Assembly: GCA_949126835.1 (NCBI GenBank)
Contig: OX421495.1
Span: 30,933,671-30,997,670 of the forward strand
Direction of reading: 5' to 3'
DNA: 64,000 nt
Source: Anisus vortex
Lineage: Eukaryota; Mollusca; Gastropoda; Planorbidae
In this document: positions 47,141-60,000 of the stretch, piece after piece
How the letters are laid out: every line of letters starts with the position of its first letter
How positions within the stretch are numbered: the stretch's first letter is position 1
Notes under the pieces: generated by a model
What the model was told of the DNA's origin: nothing
Seen by the model: the letters and a program-made list of their open reading frames with translations, nothing else
Database searches by the model: none
Position numbers and translations under genes: made by a program

Positions 47141-48468
47141 GGGTAAGGGGGCCAGTAGAGAACTTTTTTTTTATTTGTGCACGCATCATGACCATTTTTG
47201 GTATAAAGATAGTATAAGCAGGTCCGAGTAAGCATATTATACCTTGGAAAAAACATTTCTGACGATTGTGATGGAAATGGCGGCCATTTTGGATTTTTTA
47301 GTTAACCATTTAGGGCCTACCACTAGTAGGCCTACCACGCAATAAAAATGTATCAACTTGATTATTTATCAAGATAATGTATTGCAATTTGGCGGAAATA
47401 TTTATAAACTATATCTTTATAAACTTGTGGATGAAATTTAGTTAAATTGATAAATAAAATTTAGGAATATGAATTTCTTAGTAGGACATACAAAAAAAAT
47501 TAATTTAATTTCAATTTTTTTAAATTAAAATTTAAGAAAAACTATTAGTTGTATCACAAATTCATCCTGTAACTATGATTATAAACATGTAATTTTAATA
47601 AATGTGTGCACAAAATTTCATAAAAAATTGGTTCATAAATAAGGAAGTTAATACAAAAAGACGTAGAAAAAGTTGTATTTTGAGAAAAATTGAAAAAAAC
47701 TGACAATTTTAGGGAAAAAAATAATTGGGGGGGTAAAATTGAAAAATGCAATTTTCTAATCTATTTCTTAATGGTTTGTTGTAAGATTTTTCCCACACAA
47801 AGACAGACTAGACTTTAAACCTCACTTCACCGGAGTGATCGAATCGATTCTAATATCTTAGGATTCGGAGGACAAAGACACTTGTACTACGTAGCACAGC
47901 AAAATCACCATATAGGTTCGGTGCAAACAGTTGACCGTTCCCATCTACTCTTTCCTCCTGCAAGGCAGGGAAGTCTAAAAGCAAATGCTCATTCGTCTCT
48001 TCTGCGTTAAAGCAATGTTGACACCGCGAATCGAAATTGGGCCTAAATCGTCCAAAATAGGCGCCAATAGGACAGTGTCCTGTACGGAACTGGGCTATCG
48101 TAGCCTGTTCTCTCCCGCGGAGTTTCCACCACGGATCAGCTTGATTTGGCCGCTTTAGTTGCTGCCACACACCTCGACCCTTGCCAGACTCGTCCCAACT
48201 CTTCATCCATTGTCTTGACTCCCACTCACGTAACGTTCTGCGGGCACTCTCAAAAGAGGACGGTTCCTTTGGAGTGGGTGCCAGGGATCCCTTCTTGGCC
48301 AAGACATCCACTATCTCATTGACAGGGACTCCTGCATGACCTGGAATCCACTGCAAAATGACCTTCACCTCGTACCGGAGAATCAGGTCGGAAAAAGCAG
48401 CTAGCTGCTGGACAAGCAGATCAGGCCATGACCCCAAGCCGTCGAAGGCCTTGATTACTGAAAGCGCA
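47141..48468 (-). repeat. Composite module copy 2: truncated LINE 3' end plus linked 670-bp sequence
   Basis: Second copy of the module at 28270-29585, with the same borders against satellite. The LINE part (48468-47815) keeps a 195-residue open frame with the RNase H C-terminal part (WIPGHAGVPVNEIVDVLAKK) and the zinc knuckle CQHCFNAEETNEHLLLD, where the last Cys is replaced by Phe. The flanking 670 bp is collinear with copy 1. Confidence 0.85.
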
Positions 48469-50538
48469 ACATGAAGATACCTCTTACTACATCGGCCTTA
48501 CTAACACATCTTACTACCCTGTTCTTACAAATACCTCTAACTACCCTGACCTAACAAACACATCTTACTACATTGGACTAACAAACACCTCTCACTACCC
48601 TGGCCTTACGAACACCTCTTACTACCCTGACCTTACAAACAATTTTTATTACCCTGGCCTTACAAATACCTCTGATTACCTTGGCTTTAAAAAAACACTC
48701 TTACTACCATGTCTTTACCAACAATTCTCTCTACATTGGCCCTAAAAACACCTTTTACTACCCAGGCCTAACAAACAACTCTTACTACCTTGACCTTACA
48801 AGCAACTATTACTACCTTGGCCTTACAAACACATCTTACTACCCTGGCCTTAAAAGACCTCTCATTATCCTGGCCTTAAAAGACCTCTCATTACCCTGGC
48901 CTTACAAACACCTCTTACAACCTTGGTCTTACAAACACGTCTTACTACCCTGGCTTTACAAACACCTCTTACTAACCTGGCCTTTTAAACACCTCCTAAT
49001 ACTTAGGTCGTTCAAGCACCTCTTACTAACTTAGCCTTACAAACACCTCCTACTACACTGGACTTACAAAGACCTTTCCCTACCCTGGCCTTACAAACAC
49101 CTCTTACTACCTTGGCCTTACAAACACCTCTTACTACCCTGGCCTTAAAAGACCTCTCATTATCCTGGCATTAAAAGACCTCTCATTACCCTGGCCTTAC
49201 AAACACCTCTTACAGCCTTGGTATTACAAACACGTCTTACTGCCCTGGCCTAACAAACACCTCTTACTACCCTGGCCTTACAAACACCTCCTAATACTTA
49301 GGTCGTTCAAGCACATCTTACTACCTTAACCTTACAAACACCTCCTACTACACTGGACTTACAAAGACCTTTCCTACCCTGGCCTTACAAAAAATTCTCT
49401 TATTATCCTGGGCTTAAAAATATATCTTACTACCTTGGCCTTACAAACACCTCTTACTAACCTGGCCTTACAAACACCTCTTACTACCCTTACCTTACAA
49501 ACATCTATTACTACCCTGGCCTTACAAATACCTCTTACTACCCTAGCCTTACAAAAACCTCTTACTACCTTAGCCTTACAATTATATCTTACTACACTGG
49601 ACTTACAAACAACCTCTACCTACCCTGGCCTTACAAACACCTCTTATTATCCTGGCCTTACAAACAACTCTTATTACCCTGGCCTTACAAACACGTCTTA
49701 CTACCTTGGACTAACAAAAACCACTTACTACCCTGGCCTAATAAACAAATCTTACTACCTTGACCTTAAAAACACCTATTATTACCTTGGCCTTACAAAC
49801 ACCTCATAATACTTAGGTCGTTCAAGCAAATCTGACTACCTTAACCTTACAAACACCTCCTACTACACTGGACTTACAAAGAACTTTCCTACCCTGGCCT
49901 TACAAAAAATTCTCTTATTATCCTGGCCTTAAAAATATATCTTACTACCTTGGCCTTACAAACACCTCTTACTAACCTGGCCTTACAAACACCTCTTACT
50001 ACCCTGGCCTTACAAACATCTATTACTACCCTGGCCTTACAAATACCTCTTACTACCCTAGCCTTACAAAAACCTCTTACTACCTTAGCCTTACAATTAT
50101 ATCTTACTACACTGGACTTACAAACAACCTCTACCTACCCTGGCCTTACAAACACCTCTTATTATTCTGGCCTTACAAACAACTCTTATTACCCTGGCCT
50201 TACAAACACCTCTTACTACCTTGTACTAACAAAAACCACTTACTACCCTGCCCTAATAAACAAATCTTACTACCTTGACCTTACAAACACCTATTATTAC
50301 CTTGGCCTTACAAACAACTCTCCATGCCCTTACAAACACCTCTTACTACCCTAGCCTTACAAGTACCTCTTATTATCCTTGCCTTACAAAGACATCTTCC
50401 TACCCTAACCTTACAAGAAAATCTTACTACCCTAGCCTTAAAAGACATGTTTTTACCCTGGCCTTACAAATACCTCTTACTACCTTGGCCTTACAAACAC
50501 CTCTTACTTCCCTGGCCTTACAAACACCTCTTACTACC
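48469..50538 (+). repeat. 27-bp satellite, block 5 with 515-bp higher-order repeat
   Basis: About 75 units. Two almost identical 515-bp blocks follow each other (for example CACTGGACTTACAAAG at 49351 and 49866, and the frames at 49435 and 49950). An older, more diverged copy starts near 48830. A marker variant, CTTAGGTCGTTCAAGCA, recurs once per higher-order unit. Confidence 0.92.
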
Positions 50539-51039
50539 TGTAAGTTGTATATTTACACTTGTATCATTCACTCACACGAGGCGTTCATAAAAATACTTAA
50601 CACTCCAGGAACAGTAAAATATATAGATAAGTTTATTCACACTCATATATTTTTATGTCCTCACAATTCATATGAATATCCATGCACAATGATATCTGTA
50701 TATATATATATATTCACTCAATAGCATTGCAATTTATATCCTCGGATTTACAGAATAGATTCACAGAGATCTCTCATATTATGTCCATTACAAAATCTCC
50801 ACATAAAAATACAGCTCCTCTCTCTACAAAAGCTGAATGCCCACTACTCTACCAATGTCAAGTCTCGTAACCTTTCCTCCGATCTTTTCTAACCTAACAC
50901 GTGAATTAACAACACAACTGCGTAATTATTATAGTCTCCGTCTGCCTTTGCTATCCAAGGTCAAGGTCTACTCTCCGTTTCATTGGTTATCTCTCTTTGA
51001 CCATAGACTATTTATTATGTTCTATTTCCATCACTGACA
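50539..51039 (-). repeat. 3' LTR of element C (501 bp)
   Basis: On the plus strand starts TGTAAGTTGTAT and ends ATCACTGACA. Near-identical to 54572-55073. Confidence 0.95.
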
Positions 51040-51053
51040 CACCCCCCTTGCCC
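51040..51053 (-). promoter_or_regulatory. Polypurine tract of element C
   Basis: Minus strand GGGCAAGGGGGGTG, directly before the 3' LTR start TGTCAGTG. Confidence 0.85.
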
Positions 51054-51249
51054 ATAAATAAAATGACATTCATGGCATTTTTATATCCAAAACATAATTA
51101 ATACATCCATATAAGTCATAAATCAATACATAGATTATGTTATATATAAATAAATCATACATGTAACAATATTTGTTAGTATAGTTTGTTAGTTATTGTT
51201 AGTAGACAATGTTAGTAAGTGTAATTATGTACAATGAGTTTGTGACTGT

Positions 51250-54200
51250 TTACATGGCTAATCTTGACAATATGTCAGGTATGTGATTGTCTGTCCCTTT
51301 AATACTTTGTATGTTAAACTGGTAATCACTAAGTTTCATTGCAAATTTATTGATCTTATTATTGTTCACGTTGCTCACATTAAAATTAATCAAAGGTTTG
51401 TGATCTGTAAATATTGTAAATTTACGACCTAACAAATATCTTCTTAGTTTAGTTACTGCCCATACAATGGCCAAACCTTCCAACTCAATTACAGAGTACT
51501 TTTCCTCTGCTTTTGTCAGTGATCTACTTATATACAATGCTGGTTTGTAAATACCCATAATTTTCTTTTCTTTTTTATTTGTCATATTACTATTTTCCTC
51601 CAGACAATGTTTCATTAAACATGCACCAAGACCTTGCCTAGAGGCATCAGTAGCTAAAATGATTGTATCTTTAGCTGAAATGGTAGTTAAAATTGGTTCT
51701 TTAGAAAATAGTATTTTTAAATTTTGCATTGCTTTTTCACATTCTGAAGTCCAATTAATTTTTGTATTAGATTGACCTTTCCTTGTTAAATTTACAAGTG
51801 GTTTTACTATTTGACTGTAATTTTCAATGAAATCTCTATAGTAACCAAATAGTTCTAACAAAGCTCTGACTTGTTTTTTTGTTTCAGGCTTCTTTATGTT
51901 CAACATTTTTTCTTGCATCCTATCAATTGGTTGTATTGCCTGATCTTTAAATTTATGTCCTAAAAATTCAATTTCATTCTGAGCTAATTTCATCTTTTGT
52001 GGTGAAATAGTTAGATTATGTTCAGCTAGTATTGCTAACAATTCTTCTAAAACTTTCAAATGTTGTTCCCAAGTCTCAGTGAATATGCAAATATCATCTA
52101 CATAATGAACAATATTGGGATGTCAAGGTATTATTTTGCGCATCATTTTAGTAAATGTTGCAGTACTATTAATCAATCCGAAAGGCATTACATTCCATTC
52201 ATATAATCCTTGATCTGTTGTAAATGCCGTGTATTGTTTAGATTGTTCCTGCATAGGAATTTGCCAAAATCCTCTAGTTAAATCTAAGGTAGAGAATATT
52301 TTTCCTTTCCCTATCTCATTAACAATTTCTTCTATATTAGCTAAGCCTTCCTGATCTATTTTTGTAACTGCATTCCGTTTTCGATAATCACAGCATAATC
52401 TAATGCTATTATCTTTCTTCTTTACTATCACCATACGTGACGAAATTTGTGATATCGATTTGCGTATCAGCCCTTCTTTTAACAATGTATCTAACTCTTT
52501 CTCAACATTTGCTTTCTGCATTTGGGGTACCTGATATACTTTGGCTCTAAAATGTGTTTCATCATTTAATTCTATACAGTGTTCTATTGTCTCTGTATGA
52601 CCAGGTTTGTCTGAAATTACTTTTTCAAATTTCTTTAATATTTCCTTCACTTCTTTGATTTGTAATTCTTTTAAATGAGCTAAAGAAATGTCTTTATAGC
52701 TTTTAGTATTGCTATTTTGTAGTACATTACAATTTTGCACTTGTGAAACATTTGTGTCATCATTCAGTTTTATCACTACATAATCTTCACTACTATTTTC
52801 AGACGTCACATTATGTTCAATTTTGTTAATGTTTTCAGCTGTCACTGAATATTTTCTAAGATCATTGATATGAAATTTTCTTATAGAGTCTTTTACAGAG
52901 ATTTCATATGAAACTGTATTAATTCTTTTTTTAACAGTATATGGACCATGCCATTCCTTATTACTATTTGTTGGTGTTGGTGAAAAAACCAATACTAGAT
53001 CATTAGGTTTCAAGGTTCTCAAATACCTATGTTTGTTTTTTATTTCTCTTTGTTTTTGTCCTGACATTTTTTAATTTTCATTGGCTATTTTATTTACATA
53101 ACCAAGTTGAGATTTTAAATCTTCAATATACTCTTCTGTATTATACTCAATGTCATCATTATCAAGTATTGTATTTTTGAAATTGTCCAAAGGACTATTG
53201 GCTTGTCTTCCAAACATTAGTTCAAATGGTGAATAATTAGTTGTCTGGTGTATAGCATTACGATATGCGAACAAAAGCATAGGTAAATAAACATCCCATT
53301 CCTTAGGCTTATCTATACAGCATTTTTGGATCATTAGTTTAATTGTCTGGTTAAATCTCTCCACACATCCATTCGACTGTGGATGATATCGAGTGGAAAA
53401 TATCTGGGTTATTTCTAGCAATTCATGGAATGCTTTAGTTAAATTGGAAACAAACTGTGTCCCATTGTCACTTAATATGTCCATAGGAAAACCATACTTT
53501 GTAAATACGGACAACAAAGCCGTACAAATGCGTTCAGATGTTATGTCTTTCAGTGGAATAACCTCTACCCATTTTGTGGCTAAGTCAATGATAACTAAAG
53601 CAAATCTGTTTTTATTAGTTTTAGTCATTGTCATGGGACCTATTATGTCTATTGCAACCTTATGAAATGGTATTCCTATCACATTAAATTCTTGAATGGG
53701 AGCTATGTGAGTAGATGTGTTCTTATTTTTTCTTAAACAACTATTACAACATTCTTTTATGTGATGTTGAATGTCTCTTTTCATTCCCTTCCACCAAAAA
53801 TTTCTTTTTACTGTATGGTACGTCTTATCTGTACCTAAATGTCCACTTAGTGGTTTACTATGTCCAGCTACAATTATTGTATTTACTAATGTCTTGGGAA
53901 CTATTATCTGTTCTTCTCTGTTATGCATTTGTGCATCTATATTGAATCGAATAACTATTCCATTCTTTATTTCTATACCTTTATTCTGTTTGAATTCACC
54001 TTCTTTAGTATTTGTTTTATTTTCTAACAATTTATTTATATAGTCATCTTTTTTCTGTTCAGCTTGTAACAATTGATGAGTTATTTTACCCATTTCAAGC
54101 ACTGTTTTTTCATTATGCTTTACAGTGTTTATTTCAGCAAATGTTTGTTTCTCTACCTGATTCTTTTCATGATTACTTTTTTCTGGTTTATATGTCTCTT

Positions 54201-54567
54201 TCTTGCTAATAGCTACAGTTAAATGTTTGTTTAAGACATCTTTTTGGTTTTCATAGTTATCCAAATGATCATTTGCTATCTTTAAAGCTTTATCATGATT
54301 TCTGACATGCTGAGTCAAAATTATAGATTTCAATTCACCAGGAACATTCAATTCATTACACACATTTTCAAACTCATCTATGTATTGACCAATTTGTTGA
54401 GTACCATTCCAATTATGGAAGTTATTTTCTTTACTTTTTAGTTTCACAGGTTCCAACATGTTTATCCATTCATGTGATTGAACATTATTTGACTTCAAAA
54501 TACATAGATTTTGAGATAGTGTACTGATGGGATCATTATTGAATTCATTGAATCCCACCGCTGCCAC
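51250..54567 (-). pseudogene. Integrase, RT and RNase H polyprotein of element C
   Basis: A single reading frame over 3.3 kb, broken by two stops: TAA at 53071-53073 and TGA at 52123-52125. Order: linker (residues 1-200), HHCC zinc domain (236-277), integrase core D307, D367, E403 (KVAIDIIG, LSDNGTQF, CVERFNQ), GPY module (EWHGPYTVKKR) after the first stop, then RT (LLKEGLIRKS, CCDYRK, STLDLTRGFWQIPMQ, FGLINS, catalytic YVDD at 52104-52093) and RNase H (ATDASRQGLGACL, FTDHKPLINF, IPDILSRL). No ATG opens the frame: it is open through the primer site. All catalytic residues I can check are present. Confidence 0.92.
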
Positions 54568-54570
54568 CAG
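54554..54570 (-). promoter_or_regulatory. Primer binding site of element C (tRNA-Leu)
   Basis: Minus-strand TGGTGGCAGCGGTGGGA starts two bases after the 5' LTR and is complementary to the 3' end of a Leu tRNA ending CCACCA. Confidence 0.8.
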
Positions 54571-54571
54571 T

Positions 54572-55073
54572 TGTAAGTTGTATATTTACACTTGTATCAT
54601 TCACTCACACGAGGCGTTCATAAAAATACTTAACACTCCAGGAACAGTAAAATATATAGATAAGTTTATTCACACACATATATTTTTATGTCCTCACAAT
54701 TCATATGAATATCCATGCACAATGATATCTGTATATATATATATATTCACTCAATAGCATTGCAATTTATATCCTCGGATTTACAGAATAGATTCACAGA
54801 GATCTCTCATATTATGTCCATTACAAAATCTCCACATAAAAATACAGCTCCTCTCTCTACAAAAGCTGAATGCCCACTACTCTACCAATGTCAAGTCTCG
54901 TAACCTTTCCTCCGATCTTTTCTAACCTAACACGTGAATTAACAACACAACTGCGTAATTATTATAGTCTCCGTCTGCCTTTGCTATCCAAGGTCAAGGT
55001 CTACTCTTCTTTTCATTGGTTATCTCTCTTTGACCATAGACTATTTATTATGTTCTATTTCAATACACTGACA
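54572..55073 (-). repeat. 5' LTR of element C (502 bp)
   Basis: Copy of 50539-51039. Followed by CTACC at 55074. Confidence 0.95.
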
Positions 55074-55391
55074 CTACCCTGGCCTTACCAACAACTCTTA
55101 TATCCCTGGCCTTACAAATACCTCTTATTAGCTTGCCTATACAAACACCTCTTACTACCCTGTCCTTACCAACACTTCTCTCTACCCTGGCCTTACAAAC
55201 ACCTGTTACTACCTTTGACTAAAAAAACACCACTTAATACCCTGGCCTAACAAACAACTCTTACTACCTTGACCTTACAAACAACTATTACTACCTTGAC
55301 CTTACAAACAACTATTACTATCATGACCTTACAAACAACTATTAGGCCTACTATCATGACCTTGCAAACAACTATTACTACCTTGACCTTA
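55074..55391 (+). repeat. 27-bp satellite, block 6
   Basis: About 12 units, including a local 27-bp run of nearly identical copies (CAAACAACTATTACTA(C/T)C). It ends CTTA, which is duplicated after the solo LTR. Confidence 0.9.
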
Positions 55392-57016
55392 TGTAGGTGA
55401 CTTAAGTTAAAAGTGCGTTTCAGTTGCTTTGTGCTGTATGAATGGTTGGTTTTTAATGTTTTGAGTTTTCTGTGTTCTGAGCGTGTTATGATTTGTGAGA
55501 ATGTAAGTAATTGACTTTTATTTTAAATGCATTTTATTATTTGTAATATAGCTATGTACTTGTGTGACTGTTTGGTATAAAAATAATGTATGTACATAAT
55601 GTTTTATATTTTGTAAAAGTCCCAAAACGAGGTTTAGTGGCTGGGCCACGCGTCACTTGTTAAAATTCATTTTCCGACTATTTTAAATTGGGTTTTCATT
55701 AGTTTAGTTTAATTAAAGTAATAGGTAGAATTTTTATTGTAGTTTAATTTAATATAGGGTTGTATATAGGGTAAATTGGTAGATATTTAGCAATTAGAGC
55801 TTTAGAATAAGTATTAGCACTTTAGTCAACAGGAAATAGTCATTTTGAAATTAGTTAGAACGAGATTTGGATGGGTCACCAGAGACGTTCAGTCAGGGTC
55901 TATAAATAGAGTAATTAAATCACTTCCGTCTGAAATGGCCATTTTGTGTTGTGACCACTGGTCAGTATAGGCGTAGTTGGGTGTGGCTTGTTCAGATATG
56001 ACGTGAGTTGACATTTAATGACTTTTTGGAATGTTTTTTTTATTTTATACTATGTTTAATTTGTTTATTTTAAGTATATTGTCCACTTGTCTATGATAAG
56101 TGCATTGATGGGAATGGATTAAGTTGGAGGTTTGGGAAGGAACATTAGCCGCCATGTTGGCATCTTCTTTTTAAATGTATATTTCTTTTTATTTCATGTA
56201 TATTATTCTTTTAATGTAATATAGCCTTTAATGGCCAGCATGGGAATAAGTTATGGTAGATGTTTTTATTTCATGCTTGGTTTTAACTGGTTTGTATTAA
56301 CCAGTGAGTGGCCTAACTCTGTGGTACAGAGTATAGAGCGGTGTTGTCTTGTTCTAGTCTTCATTGACTAGAGCTGTGTTGATTCTTATGTCATAATTCT
56401 TATTATGTTATAAGATGTACAATTAGTTATAGTGTTATAGGCTCATGTTTGAACTGGTTTCAGTTTGGACTATGCTATGTAGTTTTTATTTACTGTATAT
56501 AGTATATATATATTATGCTTATGTATATAGATGACCATGTTCTAATGTTATTTTTATTTCTCTATTTCTATTATATTGTAGGTCGTAATGTCGGCCTATG
56601 TTGGCTTTTAGTGGGGAGTTAAAGTTTGGTTATTATTTGTGAGGGTTTACAGTATAATTAGAGTATAGAAAGTATAGGTTTATTGTTGGGGTTTAATTTG
56701 TTTTTATGATTTTTATTTTCCCTTAATTGGGACGAGTTGATTTCCATGAATAAACAGTAATTTGTAATTTAAATATGATTTTAGTGTTTTATGTTTAGTG
56801 TTCAGTGTTGTTGGTCTGTTTAGATTGTAATAATCCTTCTGTTCCAACGGAAGTGTCAAGGAAGCCCAAAGTCCCCTCGTGCCCTAGTTTAGATATGTAT
56901 TTAGTTAACTATTGCTGTCCTGTGCCCACAACCCTCTTACTAAGACTTAACTTAGTTTAGTTGTAGTTACGAAGATTAGAAATTAATTACCCCCCTCTTC
57001 CCCCCACCCTGTTACA
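55392..57016 (+). mobile_element. Solo LTR, 1.6 kb
   Basis: Starts TGTAGGTGACTTAAG and ends CCCTGTTACA (TGTA/TACA ends), with CTTA on both sides (55388-55391 and 57017-57020). It interrupts satellite DNA. A TATA box TATAAATAGA is at 55901-55910 and a polyadenylation signal AATAAA at 56749-56754, as expected for a plus-strand LTR. No coding sequence. It probably arose by recombination between the two LTRs of a full element. Confidence 0.75.
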
Positions 57017-60000
57017 CTTACAAGCAACTATTACTACCTTGGCGTTACAAACACTTCTCCTTGCCCTTGCCTTACAAACACCATTTACTACACTGGCCTT
57101 AAAAGAGCTCTCATTATCCTGGTTAAAAGACTTCTCATTACCCTGGCCTTATAAACACCTCTTACTACCTTGGTTTTACAAACACCTCTTACTACCCTGA
57201 CTTACAAACACCTCTTACTACCCTGGCCTTACAAACACCTCACTATACTTAGGTCGTTCAAGCACCTCTTACTACATTAGCCTTACCAACACCTCCTAAT
57301 ACACTGGACTTACAAAGACCTCTCCCTACCCTGGCCTTACAAACACTTCTTACTACCCTGGCCTTACAAATACCTTCTTGTACCTTGGCCTTACAAACAC
57401 ATCTTACTACCGTGGCCTTACAAAAACCTCTTACTACCAGGCCGTAGAAACACCTTTTACTACCCTGGCCTTACAAACACCTCTTACTACTTGGCCTTAC
57501 AAACACCTCTTACTACCCAGGCCTTACAAACACCTTTTACTACCCTGGCCTTACAAACGACTCTTATTACCCTGGCCTTACAAACACCTAACTATACAAT
57601 CAACTTTTACTACCCTAACCTTACAAACACCTCTTACTACCCTAGCCTTAAAAGACATCTCATTACCCTGGCCTTACAAACCCCACTTACTACATTGGCC
57701 TTACAAACACCACTTATTACCCCAGCCTTACAAAGACCTCTCCCTATCCTGGCTTTACAAACAGCTTTTACTACACTGGCCTTACAAACGACTCTTATTA
57801 CCCTGGCCTTACAAACTCCTCTTATTACCCTGGCCTTACAAACTCCTCTTACTACCCTGACCTTACAAAAAACTCTCATTACCCTGGCCGTACAAATACC
57901 TCTGATTACCTTGGCTTTGCAAACACCTCTTACTACCGTGTTTTTAGCAACACTTCGCTCTACCTTGGCTTTGCAAACACCTCTTACTACCTTGGTCTAA
58001 TAAACACCACTTACTACCCTGACCTAACAAACAAATCTTACTACCTTGACCTTACAAGCAACTATTTCTACCTTGGCCGTACAAACACCTCTCTTTGCCC
58101 TGGCCTTACAAACACCTCTTACTACCCTGGCCTTACAAACACCTCTTACTAACCAGGCCTTAAAAAAACCTCCTAATACTTAGGTCGTTCAAGCACCTCT
58201 TACTACCTTAGCCTTGCAAACACCTCTTACTACACTAAACTTCCAAAGACCTCTCCATATCCTGGCCTTACAAACACCTCTTACATACTTGGCCTTACAA
58301 ACACCTCTTACTATCCTAGCCTTACAAACACCTCTTACTACCCTGGCTATACAAACACCTCGTACTACCCTGGCCTTAGATAAACCTCTTACTACCTTAG
58401 CCTTACAAACACATTTTACTACACTGGACTTACAAACAAGCTCTACATACCCTGGCCTTACCAGCAACTCTTATTACCCTGGCCTTACAAATACCTCTTA
58501 TTTCCTTGGCCTTACAAACACTTCTTACTACCCTGGCCTTACCAACACCTCTCTCTACCCTGGCCCTAAAAACACCTCTTACTACCTTGGACTAACAAAC
58601 ACCACTTACTACCCTGGCCTAACAAACAACTCTTACTACATTGTCTTTACATACAAATATTACTACCCTGGCCTTACAAACACCTCTTACTACCCTGGCC
58701 TTAAAAGAGCTCTCATTATCCTGGCCTTAAACGACTTTTCATTACCCTGGCCTTATAAACACCTCTTACTACCTTGGTCTTACAAACACCTCTTACTATC
58801 CTTGCCTTACAAACACCTCTTACTACCCTGGCCTTACAAACACCTAACTATACTTGGGTCGTTCAAGACACTCTTACTACATTAGCCTTACAAGCACCTC
58901 CTACTACCCTGGCCTTACAATCACCTCTTACTACCCTGGCCAAACCAACAACTCTTATTACCCTGGCCTTACAAATACCTCTGATTCCCTTGGCTTTACA
59001 ATTACCTCTTACTACCCTGTCCTTACCAACTTTTCTCTCTACCCTGGCCCTACAAACACCTGTTACTACCTTGGACTAATAATCACCACTTACTTCCCTG
59101 GCTTAACAAACAACTATTATTATCTTGGCCTTACAAACACCTCTCCATGCCCTGGCGTTACAAACACTTCTTACTATCCTGGCTTTAAATGAACTCTCAT
59201 CATCCTGGCCTTAAAAGACTTCTCATTACCCTGGCCTTATAAACACCTCTTACTTCCTTGGTCTTACAAACACCTCACTATACTTTGTTCGTTTAAGCAC
59301 CTCTTACTACATTAGCCTTACAAACACCTCCTACTATACTGAACATACAAAGACCTATCCCTACCCTGGCCTTACAAACACCTCTTACTACACTGGCGTT
59401 ACAAACAACTCTTATTACCCTGGCCTTACAAAGAACTCTTTTTAACCTGGCCTTACAAATACCTTTTACTACCCTGGCCTTACCAACATTTATCTCTACC
59501 CTGGCCCTACAAACACCTATTACTTACCCTAGCCTTACAAACAACTCTTTTTAACCTGGCCTTACAAACACCTCTCCTTAATCTGGCCTTACCAACACCT
59601 CTCTCTACCCTGGCCCTACAATTACCTCTTACTACCCTGGCCTTACAAACACCTCTCTCTACCCTGGCCTTACAAACCCCACTTACTACATTGGACTTAC
59701 AAACACCTCTTATTACCCTGGTCTTACAAAGACCTCTCCCTATCCTGTCTTTACAAACACCTTTTACTACACTGGCCTTACAAACGACTCTTATTACCCT
59801 GGCCATACAAACTCCTCTTACTACCATGACCTTACAAAAAACTCTCATTACCCTGGCCTTACAAATACCTCTGATTATCTTGGCTTTGCAAACACCTCTT
59901 ACTACCTTGTCTTTACCAACACTTCTCTCTACCTTGACTTTGCAAACACCTCTTACTACATTGGACTAAAAAAAAACACTTACTACTCTGGCCTAACAAA

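Larger units (their letters stand above)
50539..55073 (-). mobile_element. Gypsy element C, Gmr1-like, without gag and protease
   Basis: A 4.5-kb element on the minus strand with LTRs of about 501 bp at both ends and a CTACC duplication (50534-50538 and 55074-55078) in satellite DNA. It has a tRNA-Leu primer site, a purine tract, and a single reading frame for integrase, then reverse transcriptase, then RNase H. No gag or protease region exists between primer site and integrase. The LTRs differ at very few positions, so it is a recent insertion. Confidence 0.93.
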
